Assembly (NCBI RefSeq): GCF_009687845.1
Contig: NZ_BLAD01000096.1
Span: 1-48,841, forward strand
Source: Acrocarpospora corrugata
Lineage (GTDB): Bacteria > Actinomycetota > Actinomycetes > Streptosporangiales > Streptosporangiaceae
DNA: 48,841 nucleotides
Direction of reading: 5' to 3'
The notes beneath the pieces were generated by a model. That model saw only the letters and a program-made list of their open reading frames with translations, was not told the origin of the DNA and ran no database searches. Shown here piece by piece: positions 38,812-48,155 of this stretch. Positions within the stretch are counted from its first letter, which is position 1. Every line of letters starts with the position of its first letter. A program made the position numbers and the translations under genes.

Positions 38812-40874
38812 ATCATGACGTGCTGTTCGGGATGCCCGACGAAGCTGAACTGGGCGTTGCGGGTGAGCTTGTAGTCCGCCGCCTGCCAGGTGTGCGCGGA
38901 CGCGTCCGATCCGCGCATGTAGACGAAGTTGAAGCGGTCCGCGGAGTAGATGCGGATCCCGTCCTCCTTCAGCCGCCGTACCAGCCGGGTGTCCTCGCCC
39001 GCGTTGACCGGTTCGAAGGGGATCGAGCGGAGCAGGTCGGCCTTGGCCAGGATGGTGGCGCCCTGGACCAGGTGCGCGTACCGGTGCTCCAGGCCGGGCA
39101 GCCGGTACACCGTCACGTTCTTGTCGGGGAAGTAGGTGTAGTGCGCGCCCTTTCCGACCATCTCCGCTTCCGAGTAGTCGAAGGTGCGGACCAGGTCGGA
39201 CAGGTAGTGCTCGCCGTAGAGGTTGTCGTCGTCCATCTTGGCGATGAGTTCGCCCTCGGCCTGCGCGATGCCGTGGTTGAGCACCTCACCGAGGGTGAAC
39301 GAGGGCGGCGCGGTGAGGACCTTGACGGCGGGGATCCCGGCGGCCAGCGCCTTGTCCCGGATCACGCCGGGGTCCTCGGAGAGGCCGTGCAGCACCAGGA
39401 CCAGTTCGAGGTTGCGGTGCTTCTGGCGGGCGACCTGGCTGATCGCGTGCTCCAGCTGCCCGGCGCGGTTGGTGGGCAGCACGACCGAGACCGCGTACGA
39501 GCGCGGCACGACCGGCCGCCCGAGCGCCCCGAGGATCTGGTCGACCCGATGCGAGAACAGATGTTTGTCGAACACCTCACGCATGGCCAGATGCCCCTGC
39601 CGGGCCCGCAGCTCCGGGCTGTTGATCAGGTAGAGGGCGCGGTTGTACGCCTCCTCCTGGGAGTGCGCGACCGGGATGAGATCCCCGAAGGTCTCCTCGA
39701 TCGCCCGGGACCACCCGGACAGCACGGTCGTCGACGAGGCCGACAGTTCGAACACCCGGCGCGCGCACATGGTCGGCGAGTCGATCACCGAGTTCACGTT
39801 CAGGAAGACCTTGTACATCTTGTACGCGGCCAGCATCTGCTCATATGGCAGCTCGCCCACGATGTGCGGCCGGTACTCCTCCGGCCACGCGTACTTGTCG
39901 GCCACCGTCCCGTTACGGGCGAAGATGTGCAGCCCGAGCTCCCGGGCCGGCGCCAGGATCGTCTCCATCTGCTCGCGACGCTCCGGGTGCTTGTCCCGGA
40001 AGTACATGCCGCCGAACACGATGTCGTACAGCCGGCCCTGCTTGGTCTGGATCGGATTGTGGATCCGAGGCTGCGCCGCGAACTGCAGCACATCCACCCG
40101 ATCATGTCCCAATATTTCGCGATACTTGGGGATCATGTCGCCGTCGCACGTGTAGACGTGGTCGAACAGCTTCGCCGTGTCGATGAAGAAGTCGAAGTTC
40201 GGCGGGTCCTCCTTGTTCCAGAAGACCGACGGGATCCCCTCCGCCCGGCACCACGCCAGCAGGTCGCGAAGCTCCTGCTTCGGGGCGTTGGTGCCGGTCA
40301 TCTGGTAGCGCCAGCGGCCCTGGTTCCCGTGCCAGGCCGACTCGCAGAACAGCACGTCGGGCCGCTTCTCGGCGAAGATCTCCGGCCAGTCGGCCAGCCC
40401 GAACTCGATCTGGTCCCACTCGTACTGGAAGGCCATCCGGGAGAAGTCGTCCAGGATGACGGCCACCTTGAGATCCGGGCGGCTCTGCATCCCTTCCGGC
40501 CACTGCAACGTCGGGATCTTGACCTCGGGGCCCTTCAGCTCGGCCTGCGCCGCCGCGTCGACCACCGAGATCGGCGCCTTGGGGCTCTTGCGGCCCTTCA
40601 TCGCCTTGGACAGATCCCGCGGCAGCCGGACGAACTTGGCCGGCTTGGCCGCCCCGGTGAGCGCCTGGGCGACCCGGAACGGCCGCTGCGTCTGGGTGGC
40701 CTTGAGCTTCCAGATGGCGTACTCGGCGCGCGCCTCCTGGGTGGCGAGCTTCTTCTCCAGCTCCCTGATCCGCTGCTCGTAGCGCTCGACGACCTTGCGC
40801 TCCTCGGGCAGCCAGTTCACCGGCCCGAGCCGCTGGAACCGAGGCTCGTCGAAGGTCTCGTCGCTTTCAGCCAT
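38808..40874 (-). CDS. Two-domain glycosyltransferase (CgeB-like GT-B + GT2)
   Basis: A 688-residue cytoplasmic protein. A coiled coil lies at about residues 24-60 (ERYEQRIRELEKKLATQEA), then a basic linker. Residues about 135-445 resemble CgeB/spore-maturation glycosyltransferases (VFWNKEDPPNFDFF; YDIVFGGMYFRDKHPERRE; VNSVIDSPTMCARRVFELSA). Residues about 460-688 are a GT2 GT-A domain (VSVVLPTNRAGQLEHAI; metal-binding Asp548-550 in KMDDDNLYG). Two transferase folds in one chain suggest addition of two sugars or alternation, as in a polymerising enzyme. It is adjacent to the wecB-like gene on the same strand, consistent with wall-polymer synthesis. Confidence 0.93.
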   Translation of the reverse strand: MAESDETFDEPRFQRLGPVNWLPEERKVVERYEQRIRELEKKLATQEARAEYAIWKLKATQTQRPFRVAQALTGAAKPAKFVRLPRDLSKAMKGRKSPKAPISVVDAAAQAELKGPEVKIPTLQWPEGMQSRPDLKVAVILDDFSRMAFQYEWDQIEFGLADWPEIFAEKRPDVLFCESAWHGNQGRWRYQMTGTNAPKQELRDLLAWCRAEGIPSVFWNKEDPPNFDFFIDTAKLFDHVYTCDGDMIPKYREILGHDRVDVLQFAAQPRIHNPIQTKQGRLYDIVFGGMYFRDKHPERREQMETILAPARELGLHIFARNGTVADKYAWPEEYRPHIVGELPYEQMLAAYKMYKVFLNVNSVIDSPTMCARRVFELSASSTTVLSGWSRAIEETFGDLIPVAHSQEEAYNRALYLINSPELRARQGHLAMREVFDKHLFSHRVDQILGALGRPVVPRSYAVSVVLPTNRAGQLEHAISQVARQKHRNLELVLVLHGLSEDPGVIRDKALAAGIPAVKVLTAPPSFTLGEVLNHGIAQAEGELIAKMDDDNLYGEHYLSDLVRTFDYSEAEMVGKGAHYTYFPDKNVTVYRLPGLEHRYAHLVQGATILAKADLLRSIPFEPVNAGEDTRLVRRLKEDGIRIYSADRFNFVYMRGSDASAHTWQAADYKLTRNAQFSFVGHPEQHVMI

Positions 40875-40949
40875 GTTCAGCCCTTGCTAGGTCGTCCGGA
40901 TCAGCCATGCTACGGCGGAAGCCGTGGTCATTTGTGCGTTTTGTACGGC

Positions 40950-42089
40950 TTAGCCGACTGTTCCCCGCGCGGCCGGAGACAGATTGTCCCCACGCAGCCA
41001 GGCTGCGATCACGCGCGCGATCCGCGGCCCGGACTTGCCGTCCCACAGCGGCGGCAGCTCCGCGCTCGGCGTCGTCGCCCCCTCGGCGAGCGCCACGCCC
41101 GCGGCGGCCGGCAGCTGCGCCGGGGTCACCAGCCGGTTGGTCCCGTGCGTCACCGTGATCGGCCGCTCGGTGTTCGGCCGGATGGTCAGGCAGGGCACGC
41201 CCAGCATGGTCGTCTCCTCCTGCACGCCGCCGGAGTCGGTCAGCACCAGCGCCGCACCCCGGACCAGCGACAGGAACTCCACATACCCGAGCGGCTCGAT
41301 GATCTGCAGGCTCGGCCCGTCCACCAGCCCGGCCTCGGCCAGCCGCTGCCGCCCGCGCGGATGCAGCGGCACGATCACCGGCACCTGCTCGGCCACCCCG
41401 AGCACCGCGTCCACCAGCTCCTTGGCGGAGGCCGGATCGTCCACGTTCGCCGGCCGGTGCAACGTTCCCACCGCGTACTTCCCGGACAGCCCGAGGCGCT
41501 CCTGCACCGGCACGGGGTCCAGCTTCGGCAGCGCGGAGAAGAGGCTGTCGATCATCGGGTTGCCCACCAGGTGCACCTTCGCGGCGGGCACGCCCTCGCG
41601 GGCCAGGTGGGACAGCGCGTCCGGCGAGGTGCAGAACAGGATGTCGGAGAGCGCGTCGGTGACGATCCGGTTGACCTCCTCCGGCATGCTCCGGTCGAAG
41701 GAGCGCAGGCCCGCCTCCACGTGCGCGGTCGGCACGCCCAGCTTGGCGCAGACCAGGATCGCGGCCAGGGTGGAGTTCACGTCGCCGTAGACGACCACCA
41801 GGCTGGGCTGCTCACGCTGGACGACCTCCTCCAGGCCGGTCAGCAGCAGCGCGGTCTGCTGCGCGTGCGAACCTGACCCGACGGCCAGATTCGCGAGCGG
41901 TTCCGGCAGGTTCAGGTCGACGAAGAAGACGTCCGACATGAGGGCGTCATAGTGCTGTCCGGTGTGGATGATGCCCTGCCGTACCCCCAGCTCGGCCAGA
42001 CCGGCGACCACCGGCGCTGCCTTGACGAAGTTGGGGCGAGCGCCCAGAACATGCAGCACGAGGGTGTCTTGAAGCCGTGAATCCCTCAA
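40950..42089 (-). CDS. wecB: UDP-N-acetylglucosamine 2-epimerase (non-hydrolysing)
   Basis: A 379-residue GT-B-fold enzyme interconverting UDP-GlcNAc and UDP-ManNAc. Motifs are VLGARPNFVKAAPV, IHTGQHYDALMSDVFF, VVYGDVNSTLAA, AHVEAGLRSFDRSMPEEVNR (catalytic acidic residues), HRPANVDD (His) and LTDSGGVQEE. The start is set at TTG 42089, which has AAGG 8 bases upstream; GTG 42059 is the alternative and has no ribosome-binding site. With the dehydrogenase at 43913 it would give UDP-ManNAcA, although the two genes are on opposite strands. It is divergent from a GT4 gene. Confidence 0.95.
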   Translation of the reverse strand: MRDSRLQDTLVLHVLGARPNFVKAAPVVAGLAELGVRQGIIHTGQHYDALMSDVFFVDLNLPEPLANLAVGSGSHAQQTALLLTGLEEVVQREQPSLVVVYGDVNSTLAAILVCAKLGVPTAHVEAGLRSFDRSMPEEVNRIVTDALSDILFCTSPDALSHLAREGVPAAKVHLVGNPMIDSLFSALPKLDPVPVQERLGLSGKYAVGTLHRPANVDDPASAKELVDAVLGVAEQVPVIVPLHPRGRQRLAEAGLVDGPSLQIIEPLGYVEFLSLVRGAALVLTDSGGVQEETTMLGVPCLTIRPNTERPITVTHGTNRLVTPAQLPAAAGVALAEGATTPSAELPPLWDGKSGPRIARVIAAWLRGDNLSPAARGTVG

Positions 42090-42145
42090 TGACCTTGCCT
42101 TTCTTCTGGGACTGGGGCAAACGTTGCCTATGGTACGGTCACGCC

Positions 42146-43810
42146 GTGGTAAGCGAGGCCAACAAGCCAACGAAGGTGTCCGCCAAGACCGCGAGGGCCG
42201 GGGTGGGTGGACTTCTGCGGGGATTCGTGAAGAATCCCGTGATCGTGTCGCGCATCGTGGTGGGCAAGGTCAAGTCGGATCCCATGCGGGTGGCCCAGGC
42301 CGCCGCTGACGCCATGCCGGCCCGGATGCGGCCCCTGGTGGGCCGGGTGGCCTGGCCGGTGGCGCGGTACGCGCGGGTCACGATCCGGAAGATCGTTCGC
42401 CGGATGGCCGACGGACCGCTCGAAGCGGCCAAGGCGCACTGGGAGGCCGGGCGGATCAGCAAGGCCGTGGAGGTGCTCCAGCCGCACACCCGGTGGCCGT
42501 TCATCCGCCGGCGGATCGCCTACTACGAGGGCGAACTGGCCGCGATCGGCAAGGATCCGATTCCGCCCAAGGCCAAAGTGATCATGGGCGATCGGGTGCC
42601 GGGGCGGGTGCTGCACATGGTGACCAACGCCCTGCCGTACACGCAGGCGGGGTATACGGTGCGGACCCACCGGATCGTCACCGCGCAGCTGGCGGCCGGG
42701 CTCGATCCGCACGTGGTGACCAGCTGGGGCTGGCCGATGCTGCAGGGCCACACCGACGCGACGCCGTTCGACGAGATCGACGGGATCCCCTACCGGCGGC
42801 TGCTGCCCAGCGGCGACGTGCCGTACGAGAGCCGCGGCCGCATGATCCGCGGCGCGGCGGACGTGACCGAACTGGTCAGGCAGCTGCGCCCGCAGGTCCT
42901 GCACGCCGCCACCGACCACCGCAACGGCTCGGTCGCGCTGGCCGTCCGGGAGCGGACCAGCACCCCGTTCGTCTACGAGGTGCGCGGCTTCCTGGAAGAG
43001 ACCTGGACCTCGCGGGATCCCAGGCGGATCGGCAGCGAGCGGCACCTGCTCCAGAAGGAGCGCGAGGCGCACATCATGCGCTCCGCGGACGCCGTGGTCA
43101 CGCTGGCCGAGACCATGGTCACCGAGATCCTGGAGCGCGGCGTGCCCCGGGAGCGGATCTTTCTGGCCCCGAACGCGGTGGACGACAGCCTGCTGACTGC
43201 GGCCTATGACGGTTACACGCTGCGCCGGGAGTACGGCATCCGGGACGACGAGATCGTGGTCGGGTCGGTGTCCAGCATCGTCGGCTACGAGGGCTTCGCC
43301 ACGCTGCTGAGCGCCGCCGCGATCCTGAAGGCTCAGGGCACGCCGGTCCGGGTGCTGATCGTCGGCGACGGCGCCGAACGCCCCGCGTTGCTCCAGCAGG
43401 TGGACAAACTCGGTATAGGTGACATCTGTTTGCTGCCGGGACGCGTCGGGCCTGAGGAGGCCCTACAGGCCCAAGCGGCCATCGACATCTTCATCTGCCC
43501 TCGCGACGATCTGCGCGTCACCCGTCTGGTGACGCCGCTGAAGCCGGTCGAGGCGATGGCGCTGGGCAAACCGGTCGTGCTGAGTGACCTGCCCGCACTG
43601 TCGGAACTGGTCGGCTCCGACGGCGCCGGTCTGCTGGTGAAGCCGGAGAGCCCGGAGGAGCTCGCCAAGGCCATCGCCGAGCTCCGGGAGGACCCGGAGC
43701 GGCGGCGGATCATGGGCGAAGCCGGACGCGCAGAAGTTGCCGCAAAAAGGACCTGGAGCAGTCTCGCCAAGACCTATCGTGAAATTTACGAATCGATCGC
43801 CAGCAAGTGA
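42146..43810 (+). CDS. Glycosyltransferase family 4
   Basis: A 554-residue GT-B glycosyltransferase. GTG 42146 is preceded by a -10-like TATGGT at 42129-42134 and no Shine-Dalgarno sequence, so the mRNA may be leaderless. Residues about 1-150 are a basic, helical extension of unknown role. The GT4 core follows: VLHMVTNALPYTQAGYTVRT in the donor/acceptor fold, TPFVYEVRGFLEE, FLAPNAVDDSLL, and the nucleotide-sugar motif with LKPVEAMALGKPVVLSDLPALSEL (E-x7-E type). The product is probably a wall glycan step; the sugar is unknown. A 102-base gap separates it from the dehydrogenase gene. Confidence 0.93.
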   Translation: MVSEANKPTKVSAKTARAGVGGLLRGFVKNPVIVSRIVVGKVKSDPMRVAQAAADAMPARMRPLVGRVAWPVARYARVTIRKIVRRMADGPLEAAKAHWEAGRISKAVEVLQPHTRWPFIRRRIAYYEGELAAIGKDPIPPKAKVIMGDRVPGRVLHMVTNALPYTQAGYTVRTHRIVTAQLAAGLDPHVVTSWGWPMLQGHTDATPFDEIDGIPYRRLLPSGDVPYESRGRMIRGAADVTELVRQLRPQVLHAATDHRNGSVALAVRERTSTPFVYEVRGFLEETWTSRDPRRIGSERHLLQKEREAHIMRSADAVVTLAETMVTEILERGVPRERIFLAPNAVDDSLLTAAYDGYTLRREYGIRDDEIVVGSVSSIVGYEGFATLLSAAAILKAQGTPVRVLIVGDGAERPALLQQVDKLGIGDICLLPGRVGPEEALQAQAAIDIFICPRDDLRVTRLVTPLKPVEAMALGKPVVLSDLPALSELVGSDGAGLLVKPESPEELAKAIAELREDPERRRIMGEAGRAEVAAKRTWSSLAKTYREIYESIASK

Positions 43811-43880
43811 GTTCCACCGAAGAGGCCGGATGTGGTGCATCAGGCATCCTTGGTGCCGAGTTGAGATAGCCTTTGCGACC

Positions 43881-43916
43881 ATGAAGTGTTGTTCCCGCTC
43901 CCAGGTCTCATCGTGA
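43881..43916 (+). CDS. Possible 11-codon leader peptide overlapping the dehydrogenase start
   Basis: ATG AAG TGT TGT ... TGA reads MKCCSRSQVSS, with its TGA overlapping GTG 43913 as GTGA. A -10-like GATAGC lies about 11 bases before the ATG, fitting a leaderless transcript. Tandem Cys codons early in a short leader recall cysteine-responsive leader peptides of actinobacteria. Translation is inferred only. Confidence 0.3.
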   Translation: MKCCSRSQVSS

Positions 43917-45175
43917 CCCGCTTCGATCTCACGATCATCGGATTGGGCTACGTGGGCATGCCGCTGGCCAAGGAGGCCATCGCGGCCGGCTTGACCGTGG
44001 CCGGGCTCGACGTCGACCCCCGCAAGGTGGACGCGCTCAACGCGGGCAGGTCGTACATCGACGACCTGACGGACGCCGACCTCGACGGCATGCTCGGCAA
44101 CGGCTTCACGGCCACGCTGGACCCGACGGTGCTGGCCGAGTCCTCGACGATCGTGATCTGCGTGCCGACGCCGCTGGACGAGGACCATCGTCCGGACCTG
44201 TCCGCCGTCGAAGGAGCCACCGCCACCGTCGCCGCGCACCTGCGCGCCGGCACCCTGGTCGTGCTCGAATCGACGACCTGGCCGGGCACCACCGACGAGG
44301 TGGCCCGCCCGATCCTGGAACAGTCGGGGCTGGTCGCCGGCACCGACTTCCACCTGGCGTTCTCGCCGGAGCGGATCGACCCGGGCAACACCAAATTCGG
44401 CCTGCGGAACACTCCCAAGGTGGTGGGCGGATTCACGCGCCCCTGCCGGGACCGCGCCGAATCCTTCTACTCGCGGTTCATCGAGCGGGTCGTCACGGTC
44501 AGCGGCACCCGCGAGGCCGAGATGGCCAAGCTGCTGGAGAACACCTACCGGCACGTCAACATCGCGCTCGTGAACGAGATGGCGATCTTCTGTGACGAGC
44601 TCGGGGTGGATCTCTGGGAGTCCATCGAGGCGGCGGCCACCAAGCCGTTCGGATTCCAGAAGTTCCTGCCGGGGCCGGGTGTCGGCGGGCACTGTATTCC
44701 GGTAGATCCGTCCTATCTGTCGTATACGGTGCGCAAGCTCGGGTATCCGTTCCGGTTCGTGGAGCTGGCGCAGGAGATCAACGAGCGGATGCCGTCGTAT
44801 GTGGTCGCGCGGGTGCAGCGGCTGCTGAACCGGCATCGCAAGCCTGTCAACGGGTCGAAGGTGCTGCTGCTCGGGGTGACGTACAAGCCGGACATCGCCG
44901 ACGAGCGGGAGACGCCCGCCATCCCGGTCGCCGAGGCGCTGCTGGAACTCGGCGCCGAGCTCTCGTTCTGCGACCCGCACGTGCCCGCGTGGTCGGTGGA
45001 GGGCACGCAGATCCCCCGCGAAGAGGATCTGGGCGCGGCCATCGCGGCCGCGGACGTGACCGTGCTGCTGCAGCAGCACGCCGCGTTCGACCTGGACCTG
45101 GTCGAACGCCAGGGGCGTCTGGTGCTCGACACTCGTGGCGTGCTCGCCACGAGCGAACGCGTCGAGCGGCTGTAG
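43913..45175 (+). CDS. wecC: UDP-glucose/UDP-ManNAc dehydrogenase family (WecC-like)
   Basis: A 420-residue NAD-dependent four-electron dehydrogenase making a UDP-uronic acid. GTG 43913 is chosen because the Rossmann motif IIGLGYVGMPLAKE begins at residue 8; a TTG at 43886 is possible. Further motifs are VPTPLDEDHRPDLS, the catalytic Lys206 region (EAEMAKLLENTYRHVNIALV), and GPGVGGHCIPVDP with catalytic Cys261. VLLLGVTYKPDIADERETPA opens the C-terminal domain. The H-V-N-I-A-L-x-N-E context resembles the UDP-ManNAc dehydrogenases, and a UDP-GlcNAc 2-epimerase gene is close by, so UDP-ManNAcA is the favoured product. The next GT4 gene starts 13 bases after its stop. Confidence 0.94.
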   Translation: MTRFDLTIIGLGYVGMPLAKEAIAAGLTVAGLDVDPRKVDALNAGRSYIDDLTDADLDGMLGNGFTATLDPTVLAESSTIVICVPTPLDEDHRPDLSAVEGATATVAAHLRAGTLVVLESTTWPGTTDEVARPILEQSGLVAGTDFHLAFSPERIDPGNTKFGLRNTPKVVGGFTRPCRDRAESFYSRFIERVVTVSGTREAEMAKLLENTYRHVNIALVNEMAIFCDELGVDLWESIEAAATKPFGFQKFLPGPGVGGHCIPVDPSYLSYTVRKLGYPFRFVELAQEINERMPSYVVARVQRLLNRHRKPVNGSKVLLLGVTYKPDIADERETPAIPVAEALLELGAELSFCDPHVPAWSVEGTQIPREEDLGAAIAAADVTVLLQQHAAFDLDLVERQGRLVLDTRGVLATSERVERL

Positions 45176-45188
45176 GGAGGCCTGACGC

Positions 45189-46277
45189 GTGCACGTGCTC
45201 GTCATGACGGTGGTCCATCACCCCGAGGACGCCCGGATCCTGCACCGGCAGATTCGGGCCCTCGTCGACGCCGGTCATGAGGTCACGTACGCGGCGCCGT
45301 ACACGGCGCGCGGGGTCGTGCCCCGGCCGTGGGTGACCGGCGTGGACCTGCCGCGCGCGGCCGAGCGGCGGCGGGTGACGGCCGTGCGGGCCGCCCGGCA
45401 GCTGTTCAAGAGCATGCGCGGCAAGGTCGACCTGTGCCTGGTGCACGACCCGGAGCTGCTGTTCGCGGTGGCGGGCGTGCGCAACCGGCCGCCGGTCGTC
45501 TGGGACGTGCACGAGGACACCCCCGCGACGCTGTCGCTGAAGCCCTGGCTGCCCGCGTTCCTGCGCCCGCCGACCCGGTTCCTGGCCCGGCTGCTTGAGG
45601 GTACGGCGGAGCGCCACCTGCACCTGTTGCTGGCCGAGACCGCCTACGCGGGCCGGTTCCGGCAGGCGCACCTGGTCGTGCCGAACGAGACCTGGGTGCC
45701 GGACAGCGTCAGCACCCCCGGCGACGACCGGGTGGTCTACCTGGGCTGGCTGTCGGAGGCGCGCGGCGTCCGCGAGGCCGTCGAGGTGGCGCGGCTGCTG
45801 CGCCCGCACCGGGTGGCGGTCGAGCTGATCGGATACGCCGATCCGCAGAGTCGCCCGCTGCTGGCCGGCGCGGTCGAGGACGGCCTGCTCGAATGGCGGG
45901 ACTTCATGCCGAACGACGAGGCGCTCAAGCGGCTCGACGGCGCGCTCGCCGGACTCTCCCTGCTGCACGACGAACCCAACTACCGGCACTCCATGCCCAC
46001 GAAGATCGTGGAGTACATGGCGCACGGAATACCAGTGATCACGACGCCTTCCCCCCGGGCGGTGGAACTGGTGGAGCGTTACCAGAGCGGCATGGTCGTG
46101 CCCTGGCAGGACCCGCAGGCGGTCGCGAAGGCGGTGCTGTCCCTCCGCGACAACACCGACGAGCGGCGCGGCGCGGGTGCCCGTGGGTACGCCGCGGCCC
46201 GAGCCAACCATCACTGGCCCAACTCGGCCCGCCGGTTCGTGGCCCAGCTCGAAGCATGGGCAGGCGTCAGGCCTTAG
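45189..46277 (+). CDS. Glycosyltransferase family 4
   Basis: A 362-residue GT-B transferase from GTG 45189, 13 bases after the dehydrogenase stop (GGGAGG at 45175-45180 is the ribosome-binding site). It begins HVLVMTVVHHPEDARILHRQ, a form common in exopolysaccharide GT4 enzymes, followed by VVWDVHEDTPATLSLKPWLP. In the C-terminal domain YLGWLSEARGVREAVEVARLL and SMPTKIVEYMAHGIPVITTP give the nucleotide-sugar site (K-I-V-E-Y-M-A). Coupling to the dehydrogenase suggests transfer of the uronic acid it makes (inferred). Confidence 0.93.
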   Translation: MHVLVMTVVHHPEDARILHRQIRALVDAGHEVTYAAPYTARGVVPRPWVTGVDLPRAAERRRVTAVRAARQLFKSMRGKVDLCLVHDPELLFAVAGVRNRPPVVWDVHEDTPATLSLKPWLPAFLRPPTRFLARLLEGTAERHLHLLLAETAYAGRFRQAHLVVPNETWVPDSVSTPGDDRVVYLGWLSEARGVREAVEVARLLRPHRVAVELIGYADPQSRPLLAGAVEDGLLEWRDFMPNDEALKRLDGALAGLSLLHDEPNYRHSMPTKIVEYMAHGIPVITTPSPRAVELVERYQSGMVVPWQDPQAVAKAVLSLRDNTDERRGAGARGYAAARANHHWPNSARRFVAQLEAWAGVRP

Positions 46278-46311
46278 TGTCTTAAATGCCGAATATGTCA
46301 GGGGTGACGGT

Positions 46312-48129
46312 TTGCGTTGGCTGGCTCTGATCCTGGGCGTCGCGATTCTCGGCGGTGTCGCGTCCGTCGTGTTCGCGCTCAACGAGCCGGAGACCCGGGC
46401 CGCGAACGTGGGCAACACCGCGCCGTCCTCGCCGAAGCCGAGCGCGTCGGTTGAGACGAACGAATTCACCGATCCGTGTGGAACGTTCGACACCAATGTG
46501 ACGACGCCGTACTCGATCACCGGGTACTGGATCCTGCCCACCGCGGACCGGTGCAACTGGCGGCGGCAGCTGGAGGCCATCCACCACGTGGGCGGCGACA
46601 CCGTGGTCCGGATCGGCTTCGGGCTATCGCCGCGCCAGGTCAACGCCGACGGCAACATCCTCGACCAGGTCACCGCCGAGGGTAAGGACCCGCTGCCCGA
46701 CAAGCGGTACGCGTTCTGCGTGGAGAACGGGATCCCCTGTGCGAAAGCCGCCGAGAACGATCTGAAGGCCGCGAACCCCGGTAACCGGATCACTTGGAAC
46801 TTCGTCTACCGGACCGATGAGCAGTACGGGCCCGGGGTGTTCCGGTGCCCGTCGATGGAACGCAAGATCGTGATCGGCGACAAGGTGTTCTACCGCCTGA
46901 TCGCCTCCGAGGACGGCTCCGACGACTCGACCTGCGACTTCTCCTCGAAGGGTTCGGGCTATCACCTGATCCTGGTGTCGGCCGGGGCCACCGACAGCCT
47001 GACCGAGCTGCTCGACCTGGGCGACCGCTTCGGGATCCGGGTCTTCCCCGCGTTACCGCTGGCGCCGCGGGATCCGGCCGGGGCGACCCGGGCGAATCCG
47101 CGGCATGTCGGGACGCTGACCACGCTGACGCGGCGGATTCTGCAGGACTACGGTGACCGGCACGCGCGGCGGGAGTCGCTCGGGGGTGTGTACCAGCCAT
47201 TCGAGTTACAGATCCGGGACTGGGCCGAACCGGAGAACGTGCCGACCCTTCAGGTGTACGCGGAGCAGCATCGGATCGTGGAGCAGGAGCTGCCGGGCAA
47301 ACCCATCCTGGTGAGTCCCTACCTGGACGCGCGGCGGCGGGTGGAGTACACCTCCACGCCGAAGCAGGTGGCCAGTGGGTTCAAGGCGCTGGCCAGGACC
47401 GGGGTCGGGATCATCGCGCCGCAGGACAGCCGGGGGACCGGCAAGGTCGGGCTGTTCTGGCCGAACTGGAAGAACAAGCCGGTGGATGAGCGGTTGAAGC
47501 CAGTGGTGGGGGAGAGCACGTACAACACCGCCTACTACGGCGGAACCCGCGACTACTACCGCGAGATGTCCGAAGCCCGGAAGGAACTCCTGGACGAGGG
47601 CATCAAGGTCCAGCTGTGGGCGAACGTGGAATCCTTCGAGCCGTCGGCGACCGAACGGTGTGGCACGCAGGGGTCGCGGGGGCGCACGGACAAGCCCCGG
47701 ATGGACACGGCGGTCACGCTCGCCGGGCCCTACGTGTCGAAGATCATTTCCTATATGTGGACCGACTTCTACACCTGTGGGTCGCCGTCGCTGTCGGAGG
47801 AGATCGCGAAGGACTGGGATCGGCCGGTCGCCATCCAGGCGGTGCGGGTGCAGCGGCAGATCCAGGATGGGCTGGAGATCCGGGGCTACCACGTGCAGGA
47901 CGCCAAGGTCACGCTGAGCTGGGAAGGGCTGGAGACGCCCCGGGTGGTGGACGCGGCGACGGTCGGCTGGTTCGACGGCAGTCCGATGCCGGATCTGCCC
48001 AAGGCCGTCGGGCGGATCTGGATTCCCGTCGACTGGGAATCCGTGCCCGACGACACGTGGGTCCGGGTCGAGGTCACCTCGGCGGACGGGCGTAAGGCGG
48101 CCGAGCCTGTCTACTATAGGCACGAGTGA
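46312..48129 (+). CDS. Membrane-anchored DUF4434-type (glycoside hydrolase-like) protein
   Basis: A 605-residue protein. The start is set at TTG 46312 with AGGGG 7 bases upstream; it then reads RWLALILGVAILGGVASVVF, an N-terminal membrane anchor or uncleaved signal. The extracellular part resembles DUF4434 TIM-barrel proteins, a group related to glycoside hydrolases (TGYWILPTADRCNWRRQLEA; VYQPFELQIRDW; VSPYLDARRR; VQLWANVESFE; YMWTDFYTC), followed by a C-terminal beta-rich domain from about residue 520. Four or more Cys suggest disulfides. It closes the glycan gene string and may trim or remodel the polymer outside the cell. Two TTA codons are present. Confidence 0.87.
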   Translation: MRWLALILGVAILGGVASVVFALNEPETRAANVGNTAPSSPKPSASVETNEFTDPCGTFDTNVTTPYSITGYWILPTADRCNWRRQLEAIHHVGGDTVVRIGFGLSPRQVNADGNILDQVTAEGKDPLPDKRYAFCVENGIPCAKAAENDLKAANPGNRITWNFVYRTDEQYGPGVFRCPSMERKIVIGDKVFYRLIASEDGSDDSTCDFSSKGSGYHLILVSAGATDSLTELLDLGDRFGIRVFPALPLAPRDPAGATRANPRHVGTLTTLTRRILQDYGDRHARRESLGGVYQPFELQIRDWAEPENVPTLQVYAEQHRIVEQELPGKPILVSPYLDARRRVEYTSTPKQVASGFKALARTGVGIIAPQDSRGTGKVGLFWPNWKNKPVDERLKPVVGESTYNTAYYGGTRDYYREMSEARKELLDEGIKVQLWANVESFEPSATERCGTQGSRGRTDKPRMDTAVTLAGPYVSKIISYMWTDFYTCGSPSLSEEIAKDWDRPVAIQAVRVQRQIQDGLEIRGYHVQDAKVTLSWEGLETPRVVDAATVGWFDGSPMPDLPKAVGRIWIPVDWESVPDDTWVRVEVTSADGRKAAEPVYYRHE

Positions 48130-48155
48130 TCCACTCAGCGTGTAACGTGCCTGCC

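Noticed and set aside
38820-41876. 1018-residue plus-strand open frame
   Set aside because: It is antisense to the glycosyltransferase and epimerase genes, which have clear motifs; the plus-strand translation is a low-complexity Arg/Val/Leu shadow.
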